A stretch of 62,528 bases of DNA from Stenotrophomonas maltophilia (GTDB lineage: Bacteria > Pseudomonadota > Gammaproteobacteria > Xanthomonadales > Xanthomonadaceae): the NCBI GenBank assembly GCA_002386405.1, contig DGIP01000042.1, positions 1-62,528 on the forward strand, written 5' to 3'. Of this stretch, positions 52,447 through 60,921 are shown piece by piece (the first letter of the stretch is position 1; every line of letters starts with the position of its first letter). Both the position numbers and the translations under genes were made by a program. The notes beneath the pieces were generated by a model. It saw nothing but the letters and a program-made list of their open reading frames with translations. It was not told the origin of the DNA and did not search any database.

Positions 52447-54531
52447 ATGACGCGCGGACGATGGGTAATGGTGGCGCTGGTGGGCGTGGCGGTGACAGCG
52501 GCACTGGCGTGGACCTTCGTACGCGAACCGGCCGCACCGGCACCGCCGCCGGGCCCGGTGGCCACGGTGCTGGGTTGGACGCCGCAGGTCAGCCTGCTGG
52601 CCGGTGATGGCGTGGGCGGGCTGCGCGATGGCGCGGCGGCGCAGGCGCAGTTCGCCGATCCCTACGGCTTGGCGCTGGATGCGCACGGCGTGCTGTATGT
52701 GGCGGATGCGGGCGACAACAACCGCATCCGCCGGGTGTTTCCCGATGGGCGGGTGGACACGCTGGCAGGGCAGGGGGAGGGCTGGCGCGATGGCCCTGCG
52801 CTGCAGGCGCAGTTCAATACACCTTCGGCCATTGCGCTGGACGCGGCCGGCAACGTGTTCGTGGCCGACACCGGCAACCATGTGATCCGCCGGATCGGCA
52901 TCGATGGGGTGGTCAGCACGATCGCCGGTGATGGCACCGCGGGTTACGCCGATGGCCCGGCCGCGCAGGCGCGCTTCGATGGTCCGATGGGCGTGGCGGT
53001 GGGCGCCGATGGCCGCGTGTTCGTGGCCGATACCTGGAACGACCGCATCCGCGTGATCGAGCGCGATGGCCAGGTGCGCACGCTGGCCGGCGGCGATGCG
53101 CCGGGCAACGTGGACGGTGCGGGGGTTGGCGCGCGGCTGGATACCCCCGTAGCGTTGTCGTTGGATTCGCACGGCAACCTGCTGATTGCCGACCTGCTCA
53201 ATGGCGCGATCCGCCGGCTGGCGCCGAATGGCACGCTGGATACGCTGCTGGCCCGTGGCAGCCTGCTCAACGGGCCGCTGGCGCTGGCGGTGACCCACGA
53301 TGACGTGGTGTATGTGAGCGATTTCGACGGAAAGGTAGTGCAGTTGTCGGCGCTGGGCCATGTGGTGGACCTGACCGGCGCCTCGGCGCAGCCGCGCTTC
53401 TCGCGGCCAAGCGGGCTGGCGCTGGATGCCGAGGGCGGGCTGTACGTATCCGATGCGGCGTCATACCGGGTGCATCGCCTGCACGCGCTGGCGGCCGGCA
53501 CCACGCCGGCGCCGGCATTGATTGGACCGGCCGCCGATGCCGCGCTGCCTGCCACCGGCGGGCGCTGGCCGCTGGCGCCGCAGCTGGGCTGGCACGAGGT
53601 GGTGGGCACGTTGGGCGAGGTGCGCGGCAACTTCAGTGGCGAGAGCCGCCACCACCTGCACGATGGCTTCGATATCCGGGGCGATGTGGGGCAGACGGTG
53701 CTGGCAATGGCCGATGCCAAGGTCAGCAGCCCGTTCCCGAGCTGGTCGTTGGGCGGGCAGGCTGAAGGGCTGTCACTGGATCGGCTGCGCTACATCCATA
53801 TGAAAGTGGGCCGCGATGCGCGTGACCGCGCGTTCGACGCGCGCTGGCCGCAGCTGCGGGACCTGGACGGCAAGCTGGAGCGGATACGCGTTCGCCGGGG
53901 CACGCGCTTCAAGGCCGGTGAGCCGCTGGGCAGCATCAACCGCATGGCGCATGTGCACTTGAGCGTGGGTGCCGGTGGCTTCCAGCGCAATGCGGTGGCG
54001 CTGGGCTTCGTGGGCTATGCCGACAGTTTCGCGCCGCGCATTACCGAGGTGGCGGTGCTGGATGACCTGGACCAGCCGATCAAGGCCGGCGCGAACGGGC
54101 GCGTGCCGGTTCCGCGCGTGGGGCCGGGCGTACAGATCGTGGTGGAGGCGTGGGACCAGGTGGACAACAACCTGCCGCGGCGGCGGTTGGGGGCGTACCA
54201 GGTGGGGTATCAGATCTTGGATGCGGCTGGCACGCCGCTGGCGGGGTACGAGCAGCCGCGCTTCAACATCGTGTTCAACCGGATGCCGCGCGAGGACAGC
54301 GCCACGGTGGTGGCGTATGCGCCGGACAGCGGGATCACCGTGCACGGCAGTGCGGTGACGCGGTTCCGCTACCTGGTGACCAATACCGTGCGCGATGGGT
54401 TGGTGGAAACCGGGCGCTGGCAGCCGGATGCGTTGCCGGCGGGGGATTACATCATTCGCGGGAGTGCGCGGGATTACAGCGGGAATGAAGCCGTTGGGGC
54501 GCGCGAGTTGAAGGTGTCCGTTTTGCCGTGA
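52447..54531 (+). CDS. NHL-propeller protein with M23 metallopeptidase domain
   Basis: A 694-residue membrane-anchored protein. An N-terminal helix (7-25) is followed by NHL repeats (GLALDAHGVLYVADAGDNNRIRR, AIALDAAGNVFVADTGNHVIRR, and more to about residue 340). From about 375 comes an M23/LytM-like domain with H405-x3-D409 (LHDGFD) and H502-V-H504, the three zinc ligands of this fold. The last 170 residues are Ig-like. If active it cuts peptidoglycan cross-links or another periplasmic peptide. The propeller-peptidase fusion is unusual. Confidence 0.8.
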   Translation: MTRGRWVMVALVGVAVTAALAWTFVREPAAPAPPPGPVATVLGWTPQVSLLAGDGVGGLRDGAAAQAQFADPYGLALDAHGVLYVADAGDNNRIRRVFPDGRVDTLAGQGEGWRDGPALQAQFNTPSAIALDAAGNVFVADTGNHVIRRIGIDGVVSTIAGDGTAGYADGPAAQARFDGPMGVAVGADGRVFVADTWNDRIRVIERDGQVRTLAGGDAPGNVDGAGVGARLDTPVALSLDSHGNLLIADLLNGAIRRLAPNGTLDTLLARGSLLNGPLALAVTHDDVVYVSDFDGKVVQLSALGHVVDLTGASAQPRFSRPSGLALDAEGGLYVSDAASYRVHRLHALAAGTTPAPALIGPAADAALPATGGRWPLAPQLGWHEVVGTLGEVRGNFSGESRHHLHDGFDIRGDVGQTVLAMADAKVSSPFPSWSLGGQAEGLSLDRLRYIHMKVGRDARDRAFDARWPQLRDLDGKLERIRVRRGTRFKAGEPLGSINRMAHVHLSVGAGGFQRNAVALGFVGYADSFAPRITEVAVLDDLDQPIKAGANGRVPVPRVGPGVQIVVEAWDQVDNNLPRRRLGAYQVGYQILDAAGTPLAGYEQPRFNIVFNRMPREDSATVVAYAPDSGITVHGSAVTRFRYLVTNTVRDGLVETGRWQPDALPAGDYIIRGSARDYSGNEAVGARELKVSVLP

Positions 54532-54544
54532 CGCTTGGAAAAAT

Positions 54545-54919
54545 TCAGGCGCCTACGCGGCGGCGTTCGGCTTCGAAATCGGCTACGGGGCGGACTTCGA
54601 TGCTGCCGTAGCGCGACCAAGGGAACCCTTGGGCAATGCGCAGGGCTTCATCACGGTTGTCTGCGTTGATGAGGTTGAACCCGGCAAGCAGTTCGCGGGT
54701 TTCGGCGAACGGGCCGTCTGTGATGCGGGCCTTTGACTCGCGCGTGCGCAGGGTACGGGCTTCGGCAACCGGCTCCAGCTGTTGCGAAGCGACCAGCGTG
54801 CCTTCGGCCTTGAGTTTGTCAGCGTGCTGGATGCAGCCGCGCATCATGGCGTCGTACTCCTCGGCGGGCACGTCCTGGATCAGGGCTTCGTCGATGTAGA
54901 TCAGCAGCAGGAATTGCAT
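54545..54919 (-). CDS. YciI/DGPF-domain protein
   Basis: A 124-residue YCII-related protein: MQFLLLIYIDEALIQDVPAEEYDAMM, the namesake ITDGPFAETRELLAGFNLI and the final SIEVRPVADFE. These small dimeric ferredoxin-like proteins lie beside ECF42-type sigma factors in many genomes. It converges on the NHL gene and faces away from the second DGPF gene. Function within the regulon is unknown. Confidence 0.85.
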   Translation of the reverse strand: MQFLLLIYIDEALIQDVPAEEYDAMMRGCIQHADKLKAEGTLVASQQLEPVAEARTLRTRESKARITDGPFAETRELLAGFNLINADNRDEALRIAQGFPWSRYGSIEVRPVADFEAERRRVGA

Positions 54920-55056
54920 GGCCGGCGCACCGCTGGGCAGGGGATGTCCATGATGCCCCAGCCTGCGCTACGAGCCTGTTGCAGTGCAGCGCCGCGGGCC
55001 TGTTCAGGGCTGCGACCGTCACCATCTGGCGGCATCTGAATATTTTTTGGCAGCCA

Positions 55057-55085
55057 TGTCGATTTCCGTTCCACTGGGGCGTCGT
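55057..55085 (+). promoter_or_regulatory. ECF42-type promoter
   Basis: TGTCGA (55057-55062) and CGTCGT (55080-55085) with a 17-base spacer, 46 bases before the second DGPF gene. This matches the TGTCGA / CGTC pattern known for ECF42 target promoters, and an ECF42-type sigma gene lies downstream. Confidence 0.65.
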
Positions 55086-55131
55086 AACCAGTGAAGGGCC
55101 CGCCAACCGGGCCGACAACGAGGACAAGCCG

Positions 55132-55551
55132 ATGAAAGTCATGGTGATCGTGAAGGCGACCGAGGCCACCGAGGCCGGGGTACTGCCCACCGAGGCGCAG
55201 TTCCGGGACATGGGCGCCTTCAACGAGGAACTGGTCAAGGCCGGGATCATGCTGGCCGGCGATGGGCTGCGGCCCAGCAGCCACGGCCGCCGGGTCGCTT
55301 ACACGGGTGCGGCACCGCAGGTGATCGACGGGCCGTTCGCCGAAACCCGCGAGCTGGTGGCCGGATTCTGGCTGTGGCAGGTGCGCTCGGTGGACGAAGC
55401 CACCGAATGGCTCAAGCGCGCCCCGTTCCTGCCGGGCGATGTGGTGGAGATCCGCCCGTTCTATACCGAAGAAGATTTTGGCGAGGTTTTCACCCCGGAA
55501 TTACGTGCGCAGGAACAGCGTCTGCGCGAGCAGATCGGCCAGGCCGACTGA
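55132..55551 (+). CDS. YciI/DGPF-domain protein, sigma-factor target
   Basis: A 139-residue DGPF protein: MKVMVIVKATEATEAGVLPTEA, AGDGLRPSSHGRRV, VIDGPFAETRELVAGFWLW and VEIRPFYTEEDFG. It opens the gene run that continues with two VOC genes and the sigma factor. ATG 55132 follows the ECF-type promoter. Its C-terminal extension after the DGPF fold (ELRAQEQRLREQIGQ) is helical. Confidence 0.9.
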   Translation: MKVMVIVKATEATEAGVLPTEAQFRDMGAFNEELVKAGIMLAGDGLRPSSHGRRVAYTGAAPQVIDGPFAETRELVAGFWLWQVRSVDEATEWLKRAPFLPGDVVEIRPFYTEEDFGEVFTPELRAQEQRLREQIGQAD

Positions 55552-55581
55552 CCCACCCACCGTGCTTTTCAGGAGATTCCC

Positions 55582-56007
55582 ATGAAACTGATTCCGTTCC
55601 TTGGCTTCAGCGGCCAGACCCACGAAGCCATGGCGTTCTATGCCCAGGTGCTGGGTGGCAAGGTCACCTCGGAAATGAAGTACAGCGACATGCCGCCCAG
55701 CGACAACATGGACGGCTGCGGCGACAACCCTGGCCCGGCCGATCCGAACCTGATCGCGCACAGCCAGCTGGAAGTGGGCAGCGCGATCCTGATGGCCGCC
55801 GATGGCCCGCCTTCTTCGGGCCAGGGCAGCACCACGATCAACATCGACGTGGAAACCGAAGAAGAGGCCGAGCGTGTGTTCAAGGCACTGTCCGAAGGCG
55901 GCAAGGTCACCTTCCCGATCGGCGAAACGTTCTGGGCCAAGCGCTGGGGCATTCTCGAAGACCGCTACGGCAAGCCGTGGATGGTCAACTGCATGAAGCC
56001 GTACTGA
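55582..56007 (+). CDS. VOC family protein (PhnB-like)
   Basis: A 141-residue glyoxalase/bleomycin-resistance fold of the PhnB type: MKLIPFLGFSGQTHEAMAFYAQVLGGKV, LMAADGPPSSG, FPIGETFWAKRWGILEDRYGKPWMVN. AGGAG precedes its ATG, 30 bases after the DGPF gene. PhnB-like proteins are frequent members of ECF42 gene clusters; the ligand is unknown. Confidence 0.85.
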   Translation: MKLIPFLGFSGQTHEAMAFYAQVLGGKVTSEMKYSDMPPSDNMDGCGDNPGPADPNLIAHSQLEVGSAILMAADGPPSSGQGSTTINIDVETEEEAERVFKALSEGGKVTFPIGETFWAKRWGILEDRYGKPWMVNCMKPY

Positions 56008-56022
56008 TCCTGCCCCCAACCG

Positions 56023-56045
56023 GTAGCGCCGGCCGTTGGCCGGCA
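56023..56045 (+). repeat. SMAG-like REP element
   Basis: GTAG head with stem GCCGGCC / GGCCGGC between the two VOC genes. Confidence 0.6.
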
Positions 56046-56074
56046 CAACGCCAAACGATTGCAAGGACCCTGCA

Positions 56075-56482
56075 ATGACCGATACACCCCAGATGATCTT
56101 CGTGAACCTGCCTGTGCGTGACCTGGAAAAGAGTAAGGCGTTCTTCGCCGCGCTCGGCTTCACGCCCAACCTGACCTACACCGATGACAAGGCCGCCTCG
56201 TTCAACATCAGCGACACCATCATGCTGATGCTGCTGCTGGAGCCGTTCTTCGCCACCTTCATCAACCGGCCGATCGGCGATGCCCGCAAGCAGGCGCAGG
56301 TGATCCTGGCGTTGTCGTCGCCCAGCCGCCCGGCGGTGGATGCCACGCTGGAGAAGGCACTGGCCGCCGGCGGCAGCGAACCGACCCCGGCGCGCGATTA
56401 CGGCTTCATGTACCAGCGCAGCTTCGAGGACCTGGATGGCCACCTGTGGGAAGTGGCGCACATGGATGGCGAACCCGGCTGA
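56075..56482 (+). CDS. VOC family protein (glyoxalase-like)
   Basis: A 135-residue VOC protein: MIFVNLPVRDLEKSKAFFAALGFTPNLTYTDD, ending SFEDLDGHLWEVAHMD. ATG 56075 with AAGGA upstream. It lies in the same gene run as the DGPF gene and ends 57 bases before the sigma factor start. Lactoylglutathione lyase is the usual automatic name but metal ligands are not assured. Confidence 0.85.
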   Translation: MTDTPQMIFVNLPVRDLEKSKAFFAALGFTPNLTYTDDKAASFNISDTIMLMLLLEPFFATFINRPIGDARKQAQVILALSSPSRPAVDATLEKALAAGGSEPTPARDYGFMYQRSFEDLDGHLWEVAHMDGEPG

Positions 56483-56539
56483 TGCCCGCCGCCGCGCCGC
56501 CGCTTGTGCGGCGCGGCCACCGATGCTCTCATTCGCCGC

Positions 56540-57802
56540 ATGGAAGCTGCGCTGACACAACGACTGGATACCCTCTGGCGCATGGAGTCGCCGGCGCTGA
56601 TCGCACGCCTGGCGCGGATGCTGGGCGGCGATATCGGGCGTGCCGAAGAACTGGCCCAGGACACCTGGCTGGCCGCGCTGGAGCGCTGGCCCACCCAGGG
56701 CGTTCCGGACAATCCGGGAGCGTGGCTGATGACCACTGCACGCAATCGCGCCATCGACGTGCTGCGCCAGCACCAGCGCGTGGCCGGCCAGCATGCGCAG
56801 TGGGGCAGCGAACTGGAGCCGCAGCCACTGCCGCTGCCCGACGACAGCGATGCCCTGCAGGATGACATCGGCGATGACCTGCTGCGGCTGATGTTCGTGG
56901 CCTGCCACCCGGTGCTGTCGGCAGATGCACGGGTGGCGCTGACCCTGCGCCTGCTGGGCGGGCTGACCACCGATGAGATCGCGCGCGCGTTCCTGCAACC
57001 GGAGCCCACGATTGCCCAGCGCATCGTGCGCGCCAAGCGCACGCTGGCCGACAAGCAGGTGCCGTTCGAGGTGCCGCGCCAGGCGGCGTTGCCGGAACGG
57101 CTGGGCTCGGTGCTGGCGGTGGTGTACCTGATCTTCAACGAAGGCTACGCGGCCAGCAGCGGCGATGACTGGATGCGCCCGGCGCTGTGCGAGGAAGCCC
57201 TGCGGCTGGGGCGGGTGCTGCAGCAGCGCCTGCCCACGTGGCCGCAGGTGCACGGCCTGCTGGCGCTGATGGAACTGCAGGCCTCGCGCGCGGCCGCGCG
57301 GGTGGATGCGCAGGGCAACCCGATCCTGCTGCCCGACCAGGACCGCACCCGATGGGATCATCTGCAGGTGGCGCGCGGCCAGGCGGCATTGCAGCAGGCC
57401 GTGGCGTTGGGTGGGGCCGACGACGGCTACGTGCTGCAGGCGGCCATCGCCGACTGCCACGCGCGTGCGCGCCAGGCCGATGCGACCGACTGGGCGCGGA
57501 TGGCCGCGTTGTATGCACGGTTGGCGGAAGTACAACCGTCACCGGTGGTGGAACTCAACCGCGCGGTGGCGGTTTCGCGCGCGGAAGGCGCGGCAGCGGC
57601 CTGGCCGTTGGTGGAGCAGCTGGCCGACGATCCGCGGCTGCGGGACTACGCGCCGCTGGCGGCCGTGCAGGGTGACCTTTTGTCGCAGATGGGCCGGCAC
57701 GCAGACGCGGCCGATGCCTTCGCGCGGGCGGCGCGGCTTACGCCCAACGCGCGCGAACGCGCGCTGTTGCAGGCGCGGGCGGCGGGGTTGCAGCCGAATT
57801 GA
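56540..57802 (+). CDS. ECF42-type RNA polymerase sigma factor
   Basis: A 420-residue sigma factor much longer than usual ECF types. Region 2 (ALIARLARMLGGDIGRAEELAQDTWLAALERWP), region 4 (ARVALTLRLLGGLTTDEIARAFLQPEPTIAQRIVRAKRTL) and then a helical TPR-bearing C-terminal extension from about residue 190 (YLIFNEGYAASS...; LAEVQPSPVVELNRAVAVS). This extension is the hallmark of ECF42, and no anti-sigma gene is adjacent, as expected. It should drive the DGPF/VOC genes upstream. Start ATG 56540 is chosen; weak ribosome site, and a TTG at 56504 is possible. Confidence 0.9.
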   Translation: MEAALTQRLDTLWRMESPALIARLARMLGGDIGRAEELAQDTWLAALERWPTQGVPDNPGAWLMTTARNRAIDVLRQHQRVAGQHAQWGSELEPQPLPLPDDSDALQDDIGDDLLRLMFVACHPVLSADARVALTLRLLGGLTTDEIARAFLQPEPTIAQRIVRAKRTLADKQVPFEVPRQAALPERLGSVLAVVYLIFNEGYAASSGDDWMRPALCEEALRLGRVLQQRLPTWPQVHGLLALMELQASRAAARVDAQGNPILLPDQDRTRWDHLQVARGQAALQQAVALGGADDGYVLQAAIADCHARARQADATDWARMAALYARLAEVQPSPVVELNRAVAVSRAEGAAAAWPLVEQLADDPRLRDYAPLAAVQGDLLSQMGRHADAADAFARAARLTPNARERALLQARAAGLQPN

Positions 57803-57904
57803 CATAATTTTCCGCTTGCCCGAAACCTGAACAGGCACTATGGTGGCGCCTCACAAAAGTGACCGGGCGCCTTGCCGGGTCCGTTCGAGAAGGATTCCGG
57901 GACG

Positions 57905-59110
57905 ATGGTTTCAGGGAAGAAGCGTACGCGCGCGCGTAGCGCGTGGCTGCTGCTGTGCGGGTTCGTATTGGTGGGCACTGCCACCTTCGCCACCGCCGCG
58001 CAGGCTGCCGACAAATCGCAGCAGGCGTATTGGGCCGGTTTTGCCTACACCGCCGACCAGAGCGCCGTTGAAGCCAGCACCCCGCATGCGGCTGCGGTGC
58101 TGAAAGCGCGTGGCCTGGCGCCGCTCAACCAGGCCCTGTGGGCCCGGCTGCAGACACAGCGCCCGGCCAGCCTGGAACTGATCGACCAACCGCTGGCGAT
58201 GCTGGATGGCACCACCAGTGCCACGGTGCTGGCCACCGCGCTGGACCGCGAGCTGGTCTCGATCGAACCGATCGGCGGCCAGTACAAGGTGCTGGTGGAA
58301 GTAGCACTGCAGGCGCTGTTCTTCGATTTCCGCGAACGCCAGGTGGTGGCGTCCTACCCGATCACGCTGCAGCGCATCGACGTGATGGAATACCTGCCGG
58401 ACGAGGACGACATCGACGCGATCGTGGCCGACCTGCTGTACGGCAGGGCCGCCACCGGCTTGCCGCAGGTGCTGGCCGATACGCTGGCCAAGGCGCAGCT
58501 GCCGGCCGCGTCGACCCGCCGCCTGCAGGTGGGCGACGTGACGCTGTCCGACGCGGTGCGCGCCAAGCTGCCCGATGCGGTGGATGAGCAGGTGCTGCGC
58601 GCCACGCTGGCCCATGAGCTGTCCAAGACGCTGTCGTCCAACACCGGCATCGGCCTGCTGCCGCCGGCCACCGGCCAGGCGATCGGCGGTGCGATGGCCG
58701 CGCGCTTTGCCGACGGCAAGGTGTACCAGCTGAAGATCCCCGAGCCGGACTACGTGGTGAAGCTGCGTCTGGATGCGCTGAAGAACGGCGTGATCAATGA
58801 AACCCCGGCGATGAAGACGATGCTGTTCGGCGCGTTCTTCCAGGCCACGGTGGTGGAGCCGTTCTCGGGCAAGGTGTTCTTCGACCAGCCGCTGCGCAAG
58901 GGCGCCACCAAGGTGGTGCCGTCGACCCAGTGGCACGTTGACCAGTGGTCGGCCAGCTACGAAACCACGCTGGCTGGACTGGACGCCTTCGCCGGCGCCG
59001 CCGCCAAGCGCGCGGATTCGAAAGCGTGGCTGGACGAACAGAAGCCCGGCGGCAAGCCGCTGCAGCAACAGACCCAAGCCCTCCAGGAGTTGATCAAGTC
59101 ATGCCGTTGA
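57905..59110 (+). CDS. Exported protein of unknown function, CsgG operon gene 1
   Basis: A 401-residue protein with a Sec signal peptide (RSAWLLLCGFVLVGTATFATAAQAA). The mature part has no family I recognise; it is helical/beta mixed, with FFDFRERQVVASYPITL and KTMLFGAFFQATVVEPFSGKVFF as compact blocks. Its stop overlaps the start of the next gene by ten bases. It is the first of four genes that end with a CsgG-like lipoprotein, so it may assist an envelope assembly or stress system. Confidence 0.65.
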   Translation: MVSGKKRTRARSAWLLLCGFVLVGTATFATAAQAADKSQQAYWAGFAYTADQSAVEASTPHAAAVLKARGLAPLNQALWARLQTQRPASLELIDQPLAMLDGTTSATVLATALDRELVSIEPIGGQYKVLVEVALQALFFDFRERQVVASYPITLQRIDVMEYLPDEDDIDAIVADLLYGRAATGLPQVLADTLAKAQLPAASTRRLQVGDVTLSDAVRAKLPDAVDEQVLRATLAHELSKTLSSNTGIGLLPPATGQAIGGAMAARFADGKVYQLKIPEPDYVVKLRLDALKNGVINETPAMKTMLFGAFFQATVVEPFSGKVFFDQPLRKGATKVVPSTQWHVDQWSASYETTLAGLDAFAGAAAKRADSKAWLDEQKPGGKPLQQQTQALQELIKSCR

Positions 59111-60201
59111 TTCGTGCCGTACTGCTGATTCTCATTGCACTGATGGTTGCCGCGCCGGTTGCGGCGCAGACCGCCAGTTCCCGTGGTACCGGTTCGGCCA
59201 GCTATGGCCTGCGCCTGAGTGCCGATACCCGTGCCCAGGCCCTGAACAAGGCCAAGGTCAATGCACTGGAGGCGTACATCGCCGAATCCGGTGCGGCCAA
59301 GCTGCGCCTGTTCGAAGACCGCCGCGCCGAGTTCATCGGTGAAATCGACCGCTACGTGCTGTCGGCGGTGCCGCTGTCGGACACCGAAGACAAGAAGGCC
59401 AAGACCTACACCGTCAGCGTCCGCGCCGAGATCAACACCACCCTGCTGCAGACCAAGCTGGATGCCGGTTCGGCCACCGCCGGTGCACGCAGCAACGAGC
59501 GTTCCATGCTGACCTTCCTGTTCATGGCGCGCTCGCAGGACACCGTGCAGTCGTTCCAGGACAAGGAATACCGCCGGGTCGACGCCAGCCAGAGCTATGA
59601 CGAGAAGACCCGCGAAGGCGACAGCTTCCGTGGCAACTCGGTGAGCACCAACGGCAGCATCAACCAGAACGCGTCGGTGTCGGTCACCTCTGGCGGCAGC
59701 ACCACCGCGCGCAGCGACAACATCGCGTGGAAAGTGGCCAACGCCAACGAGATCAACACCGCCATGACCGGCGCGTTCAGCGCGGCCGGTTATGAAGTGG
59801 TGGAAGCAGAGTACGTGGAAGGCGAATCGCGTGGCCTGCTCAGCATCGAACGCATCCGCAAGGACTTCAGCACCGGCAACGACCTGTCGGCCGCCACCCT
59901 GCGCGACACCGCCAACGGCATCAAGGCCGCCAACATTCCGTACCTGGCCGTGGGCACCCTGGACGTGGGCATGCGCGACCGCGACCCGGTCAGCGGCAAC
60001 ACCCGCGTGTTCGTCACCGTCACCGGCAAGGTGCTGGACGTGAGCGGCCGCTTCCCGAAGACCGTGTCGTCGGTGGGTCCGGTGCAGTTCTCCGGCACCG
60101 GCCCGAACGAGACCGTGGCCCGCACCAATGCGCTGCAGATCGCCTCTGAAAAGGGCGCGCAGCAGATGATCAACGAATTGAACGTCAAGGCAGTGCGCTA
60201 A
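59101..60201 (+). CDS. Exported protein of unknown function, CsgG operon gene 2
   Basis: A 366-residue protein with signal peptide MPLIRAVLLILIALMVAAPVAAQ. The body starts SARGTG-like (TASSRGTGSASYGLRLSADTRAQALNKAKVNALEAYIAE), a pattern seen in LPP20/FlgT-like N-terminal domains of proteins exporting amyloid or flagellar parts. A Ser/Thr/Asn-rich linker (GNSVSTNGSINQNASVSVTSGG) follows. ATG 59101 lies within the end of gene 1. Confidence 0.65.
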   Translation: MPLIRAVLLILIALMVAAPVAAQTASSRGTGSASYGLRLSADTRAQALNKAKVNALEAYIAESGAAKLRLFEDRRAEFIGEIDRYVLSAVPLSDTEDKKAKTYTVSVRAEINTTLLQTKLDAGSATAGARSNERSMLTFLFMARSQDTVQSFQDKEYRRVDASQSYDEKTREGDSFRGNSVSTNGSINQNASVSVTSGGSTTARSDNIAWKVANANEINTAMTGAFSAAGYEVVEAEYVEGESRGLLSIERIRKDFSTGNDLSAATLRDTANGIKAANIPYLAVGTLDVGMRDRDPVSGNTRVFVTVTGKVLDVSGRFPKTVSSVGPVQFSGTGPNETVARTNALQIASEKGAQQMINELNVKAVR

Positions 60202-60237
60202 GCGCACGCCCCACCATTTTCCAATAAGGAACACACC

Positions 60238-60903
60238 ATGATCCGCAAGACCCTCATCGCACTGGCCATCGCCACCACCTTCGCCGCTCCGGCGCACGCG
60301 CAGTTCGGCAAGCTGAAGGACCTGGCGGGCGGCGGCAACAGCGCCTCGGCTGCCTCGGCCGGTGCCCCGGACGAAGCCGCGCAGGAAGCGCTGGTGCGTC
60401 GTTTCGTGTCCTCGCAGTCGCACTCGATCGACGCGCAGACCTCCTTCGCCAAGGCCTTCGGCCTGGCCGAGCAGGTGAAGCTGCTGGAAGCCGAGCGCAT
60501 GGCGCTGTCGTCCGGTTCGGTCAACGTGGACCAGATGAAGAAGTCGGTGTCGGTCAGCGAAGCCGCCCAGGCCGCGATCGATGAGCGCGTGGCCGCCCAG
60601 CCGGAGCTGAGCGCCGAATCCAAGCAGCACTACACCACCGGCCTGGTGGCCCTGGTGGCGTCGGCCGCCGAAGGCCAGAAGCTGAGCGGTGAAGCCAGCA
60701 ACTTCGCCAACGGCATGAAGAGCCTGAGCGGCACCCAGCTGGTCACCGTGGGCCGCAAGCTGGCCGCCGGTGCGTGGGTGGCCAAGGAATCGCCGGGCTA
60801 CCTGAAGGGCCTGTACTCCTCGTCGAAGGCCGCGCTGACCTTCGCCCGCGCCGCCAAGATCAAGGTGCCGGGCAACGCCGAGTCGATGCTCGACAGCTTG
60901 TAA
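60238..60903 (+). CDS. Exported helical protein, CsgG operon gene 3
   Basis: A 221-residue exported protein. Signal peptide MIRKTLIALAIATTFAAPAHA; the mature part starts QFGKLKDLAGGGNSASAAS and continues with long amphipathic helices (AFGLAEQVKLLEAERMALSS, AAQAAIDERVAAQPELSAESKQ). GGAACACACC precedes the ATG. No family recognised. It lies 36 bases after gene 2 and 18 before gene 4. Confidence 0.65.
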   Translation: MIRKTLIALAIATTFAAPAHAQFGKLKDLAGGGNSASAASAGAPDEAAQEALVRRFVSSQSHSIDAQTSFAKAFGLAEQVKLLEAERMALSSGSVNVDQMKKSVSVSEAAQAAIDERVAAQPELSAESKQHYTTGLVALVASAAEGQKLSGEASNFANGMKSLSGTQLVTVGRKLAAGAWVAKESPGYLKGLYSSSKAALTFARAAKIKVPGNAESMLDSL

Positions 60904-60921
60904 TAGAAAGGACCGCCACGC

